Of a stretch of DNA of 64,000 bases, positions 36,782 to 44,696 are shown piece after piece. How positions within the stretch are numbered: the stretch's first letter is position 1; each line of letters begins with the position of its first letter. This DNA comes from Olivibacter sp. XZL3. Lineage in GTDB: Bacteria; Bacteroidota; Bacteroidia; Sphingobacteriales; Sphingobacteriaceae. The position numbers and the translations under genes are program-made. The notes below the pieces were generated by a model. That model was not told the DNA's origin. It was given only the letters and a program-made list of their open reading frames with translations, and searched no databases. The stretch is taken from positions 50,583 to 114,582 of the forward strand of contig NZ_SBJH01000033.1 in NCBI RefSeq assembly GCF_004368405.1. Reading direction: 5' to 3'.

Positions 36782-39219
36782 GAATATTTATCCGAAAAAT
36801 CAGCTGTGTCCTCTTAACAAGTAGCATTCAACTTATTGCATTTTGTCTTTTATGCTGTCCGCTGCTGATAAACGCACAGCAACGTCTATTGCCCGAAGGT
36901 TTTGATTCTTATGTAGATCAAGTGCTAAAAACTTTCGATGTGCCTGGTTTAAGTGTAGGCATTGTAAAAGACGGCGAAATTATATTAACCAAGGGATACG
37001 GCGTAAAAAAATTAGGCGAACCCGATCCGGTAAATGAAGAAACGCTTTTCAGTATCGCCTCTAATAGTAAAGCTTTTACCGCAACGGCTCTGGCTATGCT
37101 GATAGAGGAAGGGAAATTGAAGTGGGAGGATCGAGTAACGCAATACTTGCCCTGGTTTCAGCTAAGTGATGATTACGTTACGAGTCACCTCACGGTACGC
37201 GATTTACTGGTACACCATAGTGGTCTGCCGGCCTATGCCAATGACTTATTGTTATTTCCACCATCTACTTTTAGTCGGCAGGAATTATTACAAAAACTGA
37301 GGGATGTGCCTCTTCAGTACGACTTTCGTTCTGTATATGCTTACGACAATATTCTCTATCTAGCAGCAGGTGAGATCATAGAAAAAGTTTCCGGTTTGCC
37401 TTGGGAGGAGTTTATTAAGAAAAGAATCTTTGATGTGCTCGGCATGAAACATAGTATTAGCCGCTTTTCGTCTCTTAAGAAACAAGACAACGTGGCGTAT
37501 GCACATGCGAAGCGGGAAGGCCAGTTGAAAGTGATCGCCAGCTTTTTCGATCAGAACATTGGTGATGCAGGGGATCCTGCGGGCGGAATCGCTTCCAGCG
37601 CCTTGGATATGACGAAGTGGGTCGCCATGCACCTCGACTCGGGGCGAACCACTAATGGTGGCCGTTTATTCAAAGCCAATGCAACCGAAGAGCTTTGGAA
37701 AATTATAAGACCTATGCCGATACCGAAAGAACCGGCTTGGCTGCGCCCGGCACAAAAGAATTTTTACGGATATGCGCTGGGATTTAGAAAATACGACTAT
37801 AGAGGTTATCAGGTAATTGGCCATGGCGGGCTGTTAACCGGTTTTGTATCTCAGATTGCTATGGTACCTCAAAAGCGGCTCGGTATTGTGGTGTTAACTA
37901 ACCAGCTGTCGTCAGGTGCCTACTGGTCTATCATTAACTATTTGCTCGACTATTATCTGCAAGCGCCCGCTTTTGATTGGATCGGCGGTTATAAAAAGGA
38001 GGCGGATCGCCTACAGTCCAGGAGGGACTCAACAGAAAAAACGCTGACGCCTGATTCAACATTAAGACGGAGCCTGCCGTTGAACGCTTATTGCGGTGCC
38101 TACGTCAGTAAATTATTAGGGAATGTCCGAATTCTGGAGGAACAGGGCCTTTTATCATTGAAATTTATAAATGCACCCCAATTAAATGCATCTTTAACGC
38201 ATTTCCATGGTGATATTTTTAAACTCACTTTCGATAATCGGGATCGAAGTACAGCCCCGATGTTGTCCTTTTCCCTTAATCCGGATAAATCAATACGCGA
38301 AGCAAATTTTATTTCTTCTTTTACCGATGCGGATTCCGATTGGGAATCTGTTGTACTTAAACCAGCGAAAGAGGCGGTAACCGATACCCTTATGTTGACG
38401 AAAAAAATAAACGAAATCTTGCAAACCGGAGCGCAGGGGACTTTTGCCATTGCCTTTAAAGATCTGTCTGACAACGATACTTATTTTTATAATGAACACG
38501 AAGTGTTCCATGCGGCCAGCACGATGAAGACGCCTGTGTTGGCTGAAGCGTTTAGACAAATGGAACAAGGTAAATTCAGCTTAACCGATTCGGTTGAAGT
38601 GTATAACAAATTCAAAAGCATTTATGATGGAAGCCCCTATAGCATTCACGCAAGTGATGATAGCGAACAAGGGCTCTACGCCTTATTAGGCACGAAGGTC
38701 ACTATTGCGGATCTCCTGCATCGAATGATTACACAGAGTAGTAATTTGGCAACCAACATAGTGATCGATTTAGTGGGTGCAAAGAATGTGATGAAAACCA
38801 TGCGTCAGCTAGGAGCAAAAGAAATGAAAATCCTTCGGGGCGTTGAAGACAGCAAGGCTTTTGCCCACGGGATGAACAACACGGTGTCGGCTCATGATCT
38901 CTTGCTTTTGTTCGAACAGCTTGCAAAGGATAGCATGGTTAGCAAGCAGGCCAGTGAAGAAATGGTAGCCATCCTGATGCAACAGCATTTTCGCGGCACC
39001 ATTCCCGCAAAACTACCCGGCACGGTTAAAGTTGCCAATAAAACCGGGTCGATCGATAAGGTATTTCATGACTCAGGTATTGTTTTTTTGCCCGACGGCA
39101 GACGATATGTGTTGATACTTCTTTCTAAGGGTTTGGAAGAAAAACGTGCACAAGAAAGTTTGGCCGAGGTCTCCAGTGTTTTTTATCACTATATGACGAA
39201 TAAAATTAGAACAGAATGA
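36778..39219 (+). CDS. Two-domain serine hydrolase: class C beta-lactamase-like plus class A beta-lactamase-like
   Basis: About 813 residues. The first 30 form a signal peptide ending LLINAQQ. Domain 1 (about 35-390) is a class C beta-lactamase/D-aminopeptidase-type hydrolase with the nucleophile in SIASNSKAFTATAL (SxxK), VYAYDN (YxN) and HGGLLTGF. A DUF3471-like linker domain spans about 390-520. Domain 2 (about 535-810) is class A-like: HAASTMKTPVLAEAF (SxxK), QSSNLATN (SxN, for SDN), and VANKTGSID (KTG). Both active sites look complete. The GTG at 36778 overlaps the TGA of the S9 gene and gives a clean signal peptide; upstream starts would overlap it heavily. It is co-transcribed with the Sus pair and S9 peptidase, so peptide or peptidoglycan fragments may be substrates. 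Antibiotic hydrolysis is possible but not shown. Confidence 0.85.
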   Translation: MRIFIRKISCVLLTSSIQLIAFCLLCCPLLINAQQRLLPEGFDSYVDQVLKTFDVPGLSVGIVKDGEIILTKGYGVKKLGEPDPVNEETLFSIASNSKAFTATALAMLIEEGKLKWEDRVTQYLPWFQLSDDYVTSHLTVRDLLVHHSGLPAYANDLLLFPPSTFSRQELLQKLRDVPLQYDFRSVYAYDNILYLAAGEIIEKVSGLPWEEFIKKRIFDVLGMKHSISRFSSLKKQDNVAYAHAKREGQLKVIASFFDQNIGDAGDPAGGIASSALDMTKWVAMHLDSGRTTNGGRLFKANATEELWKIIRPMPIPKEPAWLRPAQKNFYGYALGFRKYDYRGYQVIGHGGLLTGFVSQIAMVPQKRLGIVVLTNQLSSGAYWSIINYLLDYYLQAPAFDWIGGYKKEADRLQSRRDSTEKTLTPDSTLRRSLPLNAYCGAYVSKLLGNVRILEEQGLLSLKFINAPQLNASLTHFHGDIFKLTFDNRDRSTAPMLSFSLNPDKSIREANFISSFTDADSDWESVVLKPAKEAVTDTLMLTKKINEILQTGAQGTFAIAFKDLSDNDTYFYNEHEVFHAASTMKTPVLAEAFRQMEQGKFSLTDSVEVYNKFKSIYDGSPYSIHASDDSEQGLYALLGTKVTIADLLHRMITQSSNLATNIVIDLVGAKNVMKTMRQLGAKEMKILRGVEDSKAFAHGMNNTVSAHDLLLLFEQLAKDSMVSKQASEEMVAILMQQHFRGTIPAKLPGTVKVANKTGSIDKVFHDSGIVFLPDGRRYVLILLSKGLEEKRAQESLAEVSSVFYHYMTNKIRTE

Positions 39220-39225
39220 GGTGTT

Positions 39226-39250
39226 AAAGTCTATTAGAGTTGTAGATTTT
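39226..39250. promoter_or_regulatory. Operator dyad 1, upstream of metN
   Basis: AAAGTCTA at 39226-39233, nine bases (TTAGAGTTG), TAGATTTT at 39243-39250. One change from a perfect inverted repeat. The same element occurs at 42274 and 42409. Confidence 0.7.
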
Positions 39251-39270
39251 TAACTTTTATTCTACCTTTG
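39240..39270 (+). promoter_or_regulatory. Predicted metNIQ promoter
   Basis: TTG at 39240-39242, 20 bases, TACCTTTG at 39263-39270. The TTG is the last three bases of the operator spacer, so the operator covers the -33 element. The leader before the ATG at 39356 is about 80 bases. Confidence 0.65.
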
Positions 39271-39355
39271 CGTCTCTATTTATAGAGCGGTAACCTGTTT
39301 TTGATAGTCGGTAAAACACATCAGAACATCGGCAGCTTTACGGGGCGGTAAATAT

Positions 39356-40390
39356 ATGATTGAACTAAAAAATATCAGCAAAGTCTTCCGAAAGAAAAAC
39401 GTTGACGTTAGGGCGCTCACTCAGGTCGATCTGACCATTTCGGAAGGCCACATATATGGGATAATTGGTTCGTCGGGCGCAGGTAAGAGTACGCTGATAA
39501 GGTGTATTAATTTGCTGGAAAGACCCACTCAAGGGCAGGTGTTAATCGATGGCGTTGATCTGACGACCCTGTCTCCCAATAAGTTGGTCAATGTCAGAAG
39601 AAAAATCGGTATGATTTTTCAGCATTTTAACCTGTTGTCTTCCCGTACGGTTTTCGAAAATATAGCGTTTCCACTCGAATTGATTCATGCCCCTCAGGAT
39701 CGGATTCGAGCGAAAGTGGAAGAATTACTGGAATTGGTAGGACTGGAAAAGAAGAGAGACGACTATCCCGCCAGTTTATCGGGCGGACAAAAGCAACGGG
39801 TGGCAATTGCGAGAGCTTTAGCCAGCGATCCCGCAGTTTTATTATGCGATGAAGCCACCAGCGCACTCGACCCAGCTACCACGCGTTCGATCTTGAGCTT
39901 GTTAAAGGATATCAATAGGCGCTTGAATATCACCATTGTATTAATTACGCATGAAATGGATGTCGTAAAAGCAATCTGCGATGATGTAGCTATTTTATCG
40001 GAAGGGAAAATCGTTGAGCGGGGAAGTGTACGCGAAATTTTTTCCGATGCCAAAACGGATTTAACACAACAGTTTATCAACTCATCGCTCCACGTGGATA
40101 TTGCACATGAATATTTAAATCGCTTAACACAGATGCCCGGGGGCGAGACAAGGGACTTATTGCTCAAGTTGCGATTTAATGGCGCAACGGCTAATGAACC
40201 TGTACTTTCTTCCATGGTGAAGCTATATGATGTAGATTACGAGGTGCTAAACGCGAAAATGGACACCATGGGAAGCATGCAGGTAGGGGTGATGTTGCTC
40301 AAAATCAGCGGAACTGCAGCTAGCACAACGCAGCTTGTTGATTATTTTAAAGATAAAAAATTGGAGGTGGAAATAATAGGTTATGTCTGA
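39356..40390 (+). CDS. metN: MetN, methionine ABC importer ATPase
   Basis: 344 residues. The ATPase domain has Walker A GSSGAGKSTLIR, the Q loop in IGMIFQHFNLL, signature LSGGQKQRVAIARAL, Walker B VLLCDEATSALDP and the switch His in VLITHEMD. The last 80 residues form the NIL domain (regulatory substrate sensor) found only in MetN-type ATPases; this fits a methionine system subject to feedback inhibition. It overlaps metI by 8 bases. The upstream operator suggests control by the XRE regulator encoded at 41876. Confidence 0.93.
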   Translation: MIELKNISKVFRKKNVDVRALTQVDLTISEGHIYGIIGSSGAGKSTLIRCINLLERPTQGQVLIDGVDLTTLSPNKLVNVRRKIGMIFQHFNLLSSRTVFENIAFPLELIHAPQDRIRAKVEELLELVGLEKKRDDYPASLSGGQKQRVAIARALASDPAVLLCDEATSALDPATTRSILSLLKDINRRLNITIVLITHEMDVVKAICDDVAILSEGKIVERGSVREIFSDAKTDLTQQFINSSLHVDIAHEYLNRLTQMPGGETRDLLLKLRFNGATANEPVLSSMVKLYDVDYEVLNAKMDTMGSMQVGVMLLKISGTAASTTQLVDYFKDKKLEVEIIGYV

Positions 40391-41039
40391 TGCAATGTTG
40401 TGGATGCTTCTGAAAGGGACGTGGGAAACAATTGTTATGACCTTTGTCTCTGGATTTTTTGGTTTTTGTTTGGGTTTACCAACGGGCGTGTTGTTGTTTA
40501 TGACACGTGATGGGCAAATGCTGGAAAACCGTAAGGTGAATAGAGCGCTTGCAATTATCGTAAACGCTTTTCGATCCATTCCGTTTATTATTCTTATCGT
40601 TTGGATGATCCCGTTTACCCGGTTAATTGTAGGTACCTCCATTGGAGTGGGAGCTGCCTTGGTTCCCTTAAGTATAGGCGCCGCGCCGTTTATTGCCAGA
40701 ATGATCGAAAACTGTTTGTTGGAAGTGCCACATGGGCTGGTTGAAGCAGCGAGGGCTATGGGGGCAAAACCGCTTCAGGTTGTCCGTAAAGTACTGCTGC
40801 CAGAGGCCTTGCCGGCAATTATCAACAGTGCAAGCATCACGTTAATCACCTTGGTCGGCTATTCCGCTATGGGCGGTGCTGTAGGCGCCGGGGGCTTAGG
40901 ACATATTGGTTACCAGTATGGATATGTAGGCTATGACGCCTTGGTTATGAATGTCGTATTAGTATTATTGGTCGCCTTGGTTTTTATCATCCAGTTTCTG
41001 GGTGATTTAATGTCCAAGCGCGTCGACCATCGAAAATAA
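40383..41039 (+). CDS. metI: MetI, methionine ABC importer permease
   Basis: 218 residues with five or six membrane helices and the family EAA-like loop VEAARAMGAKPLQVVRKVLLPEALPAI (EAAxxxGAxxxxxxxxxxLP) contacting MetN. YSAMGGAVGAGGLGHIGYQYGY near the end is typical of MetI. It starts inside the metN stop region and is followed by metQ after two bases, so the three are one operon. Confidence 0.93.
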   Translation: MSDAMLWMLLKGTWETIVMTFVSGFFGFCLGLPTGVLLFMTRDGQMLENRKVNRALAIIVNAFRSIPFIILIVWMIPFTRLIVGTSIGVGAALVPLSIGAAPFIARMIENCLLEVPHGLVEAARAMGAKPLQVVRKVLLPEALPAIINSASITLITLVGYSAMGGAVGAGGLGHIGYQYGYVGYDALVMNVVLVLLVALVFIIQFLGDLMSKRVDHRK

Positions 41040-41041
41040 AA

Positions 41042-41857
41042 ATGAGCATGAACATAAGAAAATTTAAATTGCTTGGAGCAGTGGTGGCTATGGCTTTTGC
41101 ATCCTGCGGAAACGCCTCCAAAAATGATCCGAATCAGATTAAAGTAGGGGTCGAGGCCGGGCCTGAATATAGCTTAGCCGAGGCAGCTCAAAAGGTTGCA
41201 AAAGAGCAATACGGCTTAGACGTTGAACTCGTTCAATTTAATGATTATGTGATGCCCAATGAGGCCCTTCGTCAAAAAGATATTGATGTAAATGTATTTC
41301 AGAACAAGCCTTACCTGGATGTTCAATCCAAACAGAGAGATTACAATTTTGCGATTGTCGGCAATACTTTTGTTTTTCCTTTAGCGGGCTATTCAAAAAA
41401 AATAAAGCGTATTGAGGAACTGCAAGAAGGCAATACCATTATCATTCCTAATGATCCTACAAACGGAGGTAGGGCATTACTGCTCATGGAGAAAGTAGGT
41501 CTAATTAAATTGAAAGAAGGCGTAGGCCTCCTACCTACGGTAAACGATATCGTCGGCAACCCTAAAAAATTGCGCATTCTCGAATTGGAAGCGCCTCAGC
41601 TGCCGCGGTCCCTGGACGATGCCCAGGTGACGGTTGCTATTATTAACAATACCTTTGCCGCTTCTATCGGATTGGTCGCTAAACGCGACGGAATCTTCGT
41701 TGAGGATGAGGAATCTCCTTATGTGAATATCATTGTTTCGCGCATCGATAATCAAAATGACGAAAAGGTAAAGAAATTCGTGAAAGCGTATCAGTCGGCA
41801 GAAGTAGAGGCCGTCGCTGATAACGTGTTTAAAGGTGGCGCCATAAAAGGTTGGTAA
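41042..41857 (+). CDS. metQ: MetQ, methionine-binding lipoprotein
   Basis: 271 residues. A signal with lipobox (VAMAFASCGNAS) precedes a NlpA/MetQ-type solute-binding protein: IKVGVEAGPEYSLAEAAQKVAKEQYGLDVELVQFNDYVMPNEALRQKDIDVNVFQNKPYL is the family start (quoted as the features YVMPNEAL and DVNVFQ), then TFVFPLAGYSKKIK, IIIPNDPTNGGRALLL and VAIINNTFAASIGL. Methionine and related sulfur compounds are the usual ligands. It stops 18 bases before the convergent XRE gene. Confidence 0.9.
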   Translation: MSMNIRKFKLLGAVVAMAFASCGNASKNDPNQIKVGVEAGPEYSLAEAAQKVAKEQYGLDVELVQFNDYVMPNEALRQKDIDVNVFQNKPYLDVQSKQRDYNFAIVGNTFVFPLAGYSKKIKRIEELQEGNTIIIPNDPTNGGRALLLMEKVGLIKLKEGVGLLPTVNDIVGNPKKLRILELEAPQLPRSLDDAQVTVAIINNTFAASIGLVAKRDGIFVEDEESPYVNIIVSRIDNQNDEKVKKFVKAYQSAEVEAVADNVFKGGAIKGW

Positions 41858-41875
41858 CAGGGCTATCCAAAGGTT

Positions 41876-42208
41876 TTATTTCTCCCTTAGGATTTCTTGA
41901 TAAAATTTGATATCATTCTCCAGCTTGGAAATATAAGTTTCTTTTTCCATTAATAATTTATGGTAGAGCTCTTTTTCAGTATCTTTCTCGATTGCTGACC
42001 CGCCGGTTGGATTGAAGAGCGAACTTAAATTTAGATCGATCAGGGCGGCTATCTGTTTTAATCGCTCGATGTCTAAACGCGTTAAACCGCTTTCAATGTT
42101 TTGATACGTTTTCAAGACGATGTTTAGTTTGTTCGCCATATCGCTTTGCGATAATCCCTTCGCTTTACGATGACTCTTTATCGTGTAGAGTAATTCGGTG
42201 TTTGTCAT
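41876..42208 (-). CDS. XRE-family HTH regulator, probable autoregulated repressor
   Basis: 110 residues. An XRE/Cro-type DNA-binding domain (residues 1-65; SHRKAKGLSQSDMANKLNIVLKTYQNIESGLTRLDIERLKQIAALI) precedes a charged helical tail (KELYHKLLMEKETYISKLENDI) that could dimerise. No ligand-binding domain is present. ATG 42208 is chosen because an in-frame TTG at 42262 lies within the promoter. Its promoter lies in the perfect copy of the dyad at 42271-42301. The two neighbouring transporter operons carry near-identical dyads, so it is the best candidate for their shared regulator; this is inference. Confidence 0.88.
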   Translation of the reverse strand: MTNTELLYTIKSHRKAKGLSQSDMANKLNIVLKTYQNIESGLTRLDIERLKQIAALIDLNLSSLFNPTGGSAIEKDTEKELYHKLLMEKETYISKLENDIKFYQEILREK

Positions 42209-42259
42209 AACGTTCGGATTGATCTTCAATAAGCGGAATTCTCCGTCTTTGTTACTTTC

Positions 42260-42290
42260 CAAAAGTAAACAATAAAGTCTAGTGAATCAA
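42260..42290 (-). promoter_or_regulatory. Predicted XRE-gene promoter inside the dyad
   Basis: Reading on the minus strand, TTG (42290-42288), 20 bases, then TACTTTTG (42267-42260), a perfect TAnnTTTG. The TTG again lies in the 9-base spacer of the dyad. The leader to the ATG at 42208 is about 45 bases. Confidence 0.65.
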
Positions 42291-42301
42291 TAGACTTTAT
42301 T
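42271..42301. promoter_or_regulatory. Operator dyad 2, perfect copy before the XRE gene
   Basis: AATAAAGTCTA (42271-42281), nine bases, TAGACTTTATT (42291-42301). An 11-bp perfect inverted repeat with the same 9-base spacing as the other two copies. The strongest site is at the regulator's own promoter, as expected for autoregulation. Confidence 0.8.
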
Positions 42302-42408
42302 TGTTTTTTTTATCGTCTTCACTTCACATGGCTCGACTCGGGCGTGGTTCGTTATAACTGCAATCATCACCGTCCACAATCTTTTTATACTGTCTTGGTT
42401 TGTAGCAG

Positions 42409-42433
42409 AAAGTCTATAGTTCTTGTAGATTTT
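42409..42433. promoter_or_regulatory. Operator dyad 3, upstream of the HxlR-pst operon
   Basis: AAAGTCTA (42409-42416), nine bases (TAGTTCTTG), TAGATTTT (42426-42433). It differs from the metN copy only in the spacer. Confidence 0.7.
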
Positions 42434-42454
42434 TAATTTTTTCTATTAACTTTA
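42423..42454 (+). promoter_or_regulatory. Predicted promoter of the HxlR-pstSCAB operon
   Basis: TTG at 42423-42425, 21 bases, TAACTTTA at 42447-42454 (one change from TAnnTTTG). As in the other two promoters the TTG ends the dyad spacer. The leader to ATG 42488 is short. Confidence 0.55.
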
Positions 42455-42487
42455 CCGAGCATCTTATTTAGCAATGAGTGATCTACA

Positions 42488-42862
42488 ATGGAAGTAACAA
42501 ACGAATACCAACTGGATGGGATTTACAACGATTTTATCGTCGATCTCCCGTCTATTCACGAGGCACAAAACGCGATAGGAGGTAAATGGAGTTTAAAGTT
42601 GATTGTTGCCTTAGCGCATGGGAATAGCAGGTTTAACGAAATAAAGGATTACGTCGGCACGATTTCTCCCAGAGCGTTGTCAAAAGAACTGAAGGGACTG
42701 GAACAGCATGGCTTGATAAAGAAGAGGGCCTGTCGCGATAAACCAATTTACACCGAATATCAATTAACTCCCTTGGCTTACCGATTAAAGGGTGTAATTG
42801 AAGAGATAAGCAATTGGGGCAGGTATTTTCAAGAAAAGAAATTGAATCAACTTAACAAATGA
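42488..42862 (+). CDS. HxlR-family transcriptional regulator
   Basis: 124 residues forming one winged helix: AIGGKWSLKLIVALAHGNSRFNEIKDYVGTISPRALSKELKGLEQHGLIKKRA, then YQLTPLAYRLKGVIEEISNWGRYF. The usual N-terminal CPV motif of HxlR/QorR/HypR proteins is absent; the single Cys lies in the wing (KKRACRDKP). It begins the pst operon and its stop overlaps the pstS start as ATGA, so the two are co-translated. It may respond to the imported substrate or its metabolism. The regulator for the upstream dyad could be this protein instead of the XRE, but its fold class usually binds other site types. Confidence 0.85.
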   Translation: MEVTNEYQLDGIYNDFIVDLPSIHEAQNAIGGKWSLKLIVALAHGNSRFNEIKDYVGTISPRALSKELKGLEQHGLIKKRACRDKPIYTEYQLTPLAYRLKGVIEEISNWGRYFQEKKLNQLNK

Positions 42863-43809
42863 TAAGATTTTTATTTGTAGGGTTAATAGCCGCGACGATG
42901 GGATGGGCCTGTGCCGGCAGGGAAGAGGAACAAAAGAAAACGGAGGAAACGATATCGGTATCGGGTGCCTTTGCGCTTTATCCAATGCTCATACAGTGGA
43001 GCGAGGATTTTAAAGAAAAACATCCCAACGTACGTTTTAATATATCGGCAGGCGGTGCCGGAAAAGGGATCGCTGATGTATTGTCCGGCATGGTGGATAT
43101 GGGCATGGTATCGCGCGATATTCACCCCGAGGAGTACGAGAAAGGTGCCTTCTTGGTCAATGTTGCAAACGATGCGGTAGTGGCTACTTTCAATGCCAAT
43201 AATCCCGCAGCCAAGCAAATTGTAGAGCGAGGGCTCACAAAAGAGGAATTCATCAATATTTTTTTAAAAGCACAGACTACGCGTTGGAATCAGTTAAGCG
43301 GCATTAATGGCGACTTCGATATGCATGTATACGTTCGTTCCGACGCCGCTGGCGCGGCAGAGACATGGGCCAAATTTCTAGACGCTTCCCAGGAAGACTT
43401 AGTGGGAATCGGCGTTTTTGGCGACCCTGGACAGGCCCAGGCGATTATGCGCGACCCCTTATCGATCGGGTTTAGTAATCTCAATTATGTTTATAGCCTG
43501 AGAGACCGGAAACCTCAACCCAATGTGCAAATTATTCCTATCGATTGGAATAATAATGGAAAAATAGATGCAAACGAATATTATTACCAGAGTTTAGACA
43601 GCTTAAACCAGGCGATAGGCGATGGAAGATATCCGGCACCGCCGGCCCGCACGTTAGGTCTATTGTTTCATGGCAAACCCAAAAACAGGGTTCTGGTTGC
43701 CTTTCTGGAATATATATTGTCCGAGGAAGGGCAGTCGCGTTTGCCCGAAAACGGTTATGTAAGTCTGAGTAAAAAGGCAGTTTCCCAAGAATTAGCAAAA
43801 ATAAAATGA
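42859..43809 (+). CDS. pstS: PstS-like substrate-binding lipoprotein
   Basis: 316 residues. A lipoprotein signal (AATMGWACAGREE) precedes the type-2 binding-protein fold of the phosphate family: SGAFALYPMLIQWSEDFKEKHP, NISAGGAGKGIADVLSGMVDMGMVSRDI, VVATFNANNPAA and VYVRSDAAGAAETW. The usual PstS opening SGSS/T after the signal is SGAF here, and phosphate-contact SGSGTR is replaced by RSDAAGAAE. The ligand may therefore be phosphate or another oxyanion. pstC starts within its stop codon. Confidence 0.82.
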   Translation: MIRFLFVGLIAATMGWACAGREEEQKKTEETISVSGAFALYPMLIQWSEDFKEKHPNVRFNISAGGAGKGIADVLSGMVDMGMVSRDIHPEEYEKGAFLVNVANDAVVATFNANNPAAKQIVERGLTKEEFINIFLKAQTTRWNQLSGINGDFDMHVYVRSDAAGAAETWAKFLDASQEDLVGIGVFGDPGQAQAIMRDPLSIGFSNLNYVYSLRDRKPQPNVQIIPIDWNNNGKIDANEYYYQSLDSLNQAIGDGRYPAPPARTLGLLFHGKPKNRVLVAFLEYILSEEGQSRLPENGYVSLSKKAVSQELAKIK

Positions 43810-44696
43810 AGATACGCTTACTAAAGGACAAAGTGATTGGAACGGGCATGTTGACTTTTTCCATTTTGTCCGTTTCCATGGTATTATTGATTGGAATCGG
43901 ACTATACTGGAGGTCTTTACCCATTTTACAAAATTATTCGGTTTGGGAACTTATTAGCGCGGATACTTGGCGGCCCTTGAAAGGATCCTTTGGCTTCTTT
44001 CCTTTCATAATGGGCACCTTATGGGTTACGGGTATGTCTATCGTCATCGCAATCCCTTTGTGTTTACTTACCGCCATTTATCTTTCGGAATATGCACCGA
44101 CGCGTTTTAAAAGTATATTCTTACCAATGATTAATATGTTGGCAGGTATACCGCCGGTGATTTATGGCGTGTGGGGCGTTTTTTTCGTTGTGCCGATCGT
44201 TCAACGCTATATAGCTCCTTTTTTTGTTGATTTCTCGACAGGTTTTACGGTTTTAGCCGGAAGTGTTGTACTCGCGGTTATGATATTTCCGCTTATTGTC
44301 AGCATTGTCGTAGAAGTATTGCAAACTATTCCGAAGGAATTGCGGGAAGCCTCGCTTTCGCTTGGCGCCACTAAATGGGAGACCATTAAGAAAGTCATCC
44401 TTCGTAAAGCGATGCCCGGTATTATAGCCGCGGTGGTCTTAGCGGTGTCGAGGGCTTTCGGTGAAACCATTGCTGTATTGATGGTATGCGGCAATGTGCC
44501 TATTTCCCCTAAATCGATATTTGATCCGGCTTATCCTTTGCCGGCTCTGCTAGCGAATAATTTTGGCGAGATGATGTCGGTGCCGTTGTACGATGCGGCT
44601 TTGATGTTTTCAGCCTTGCTGTTATTCGTGATTATTTTGATTTTCAACGTGATATCCCGAATGATTTTACAAAAAATAAGTATCCGAAATGCGTAG
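43806..44696 (+). CDS. pstC: PstC-like ABC permease
   Basis: 296 residues with six membrane helices. WITH-type landmarks are SADTWRPLKGSFGFFPFIMGTLWVTGMSIVIAIPLCLLTAIYLSEYAPTRFK-like opening (short parts TLWVTG and YLSEYAP), GIPPVIYGVWGVFFVVPI and the coupling loop KELREASLSLGATKWETIKKVILRKAMPGI. It pairs with PstA to form the importer channel. It overlaps both neighbours by a few bases. No PhoU or Pho regulon genes are near. Confidence 0.88.
   Translation: MKIRLLKDKVIGTGMLTFSILSVSMVLLIGIGLYWRSLPILQNYSVWELISADTWRPLKGSFGFFPFIMGTLWVTGMSIVIAIPLCLLTAIYLSEYAPTRFKSIFLPMINMLAGIPPVIYGVWGVFFVVPIVQRYIAPFFVDFSTGFTVLAGSVVLAVMIFPLIVSIVVEVLQTIPKELREASLSLGATKWETIKKVILRKAMPGIIAAVVLAVSRAFGETIAVLMVCGNVPISPKSIFDPAYPLPALLANNFGEMMSVPLYDAALMFSALLLFVIILIFNVISRMILQKISIRNA

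Noticed and set aside
39271..39355. SAM riboswitch in the metN leader
   Set aside because: I looked for SAM-I and SAM-II core sequences and did not find them; the dyad and promoter explain control better.
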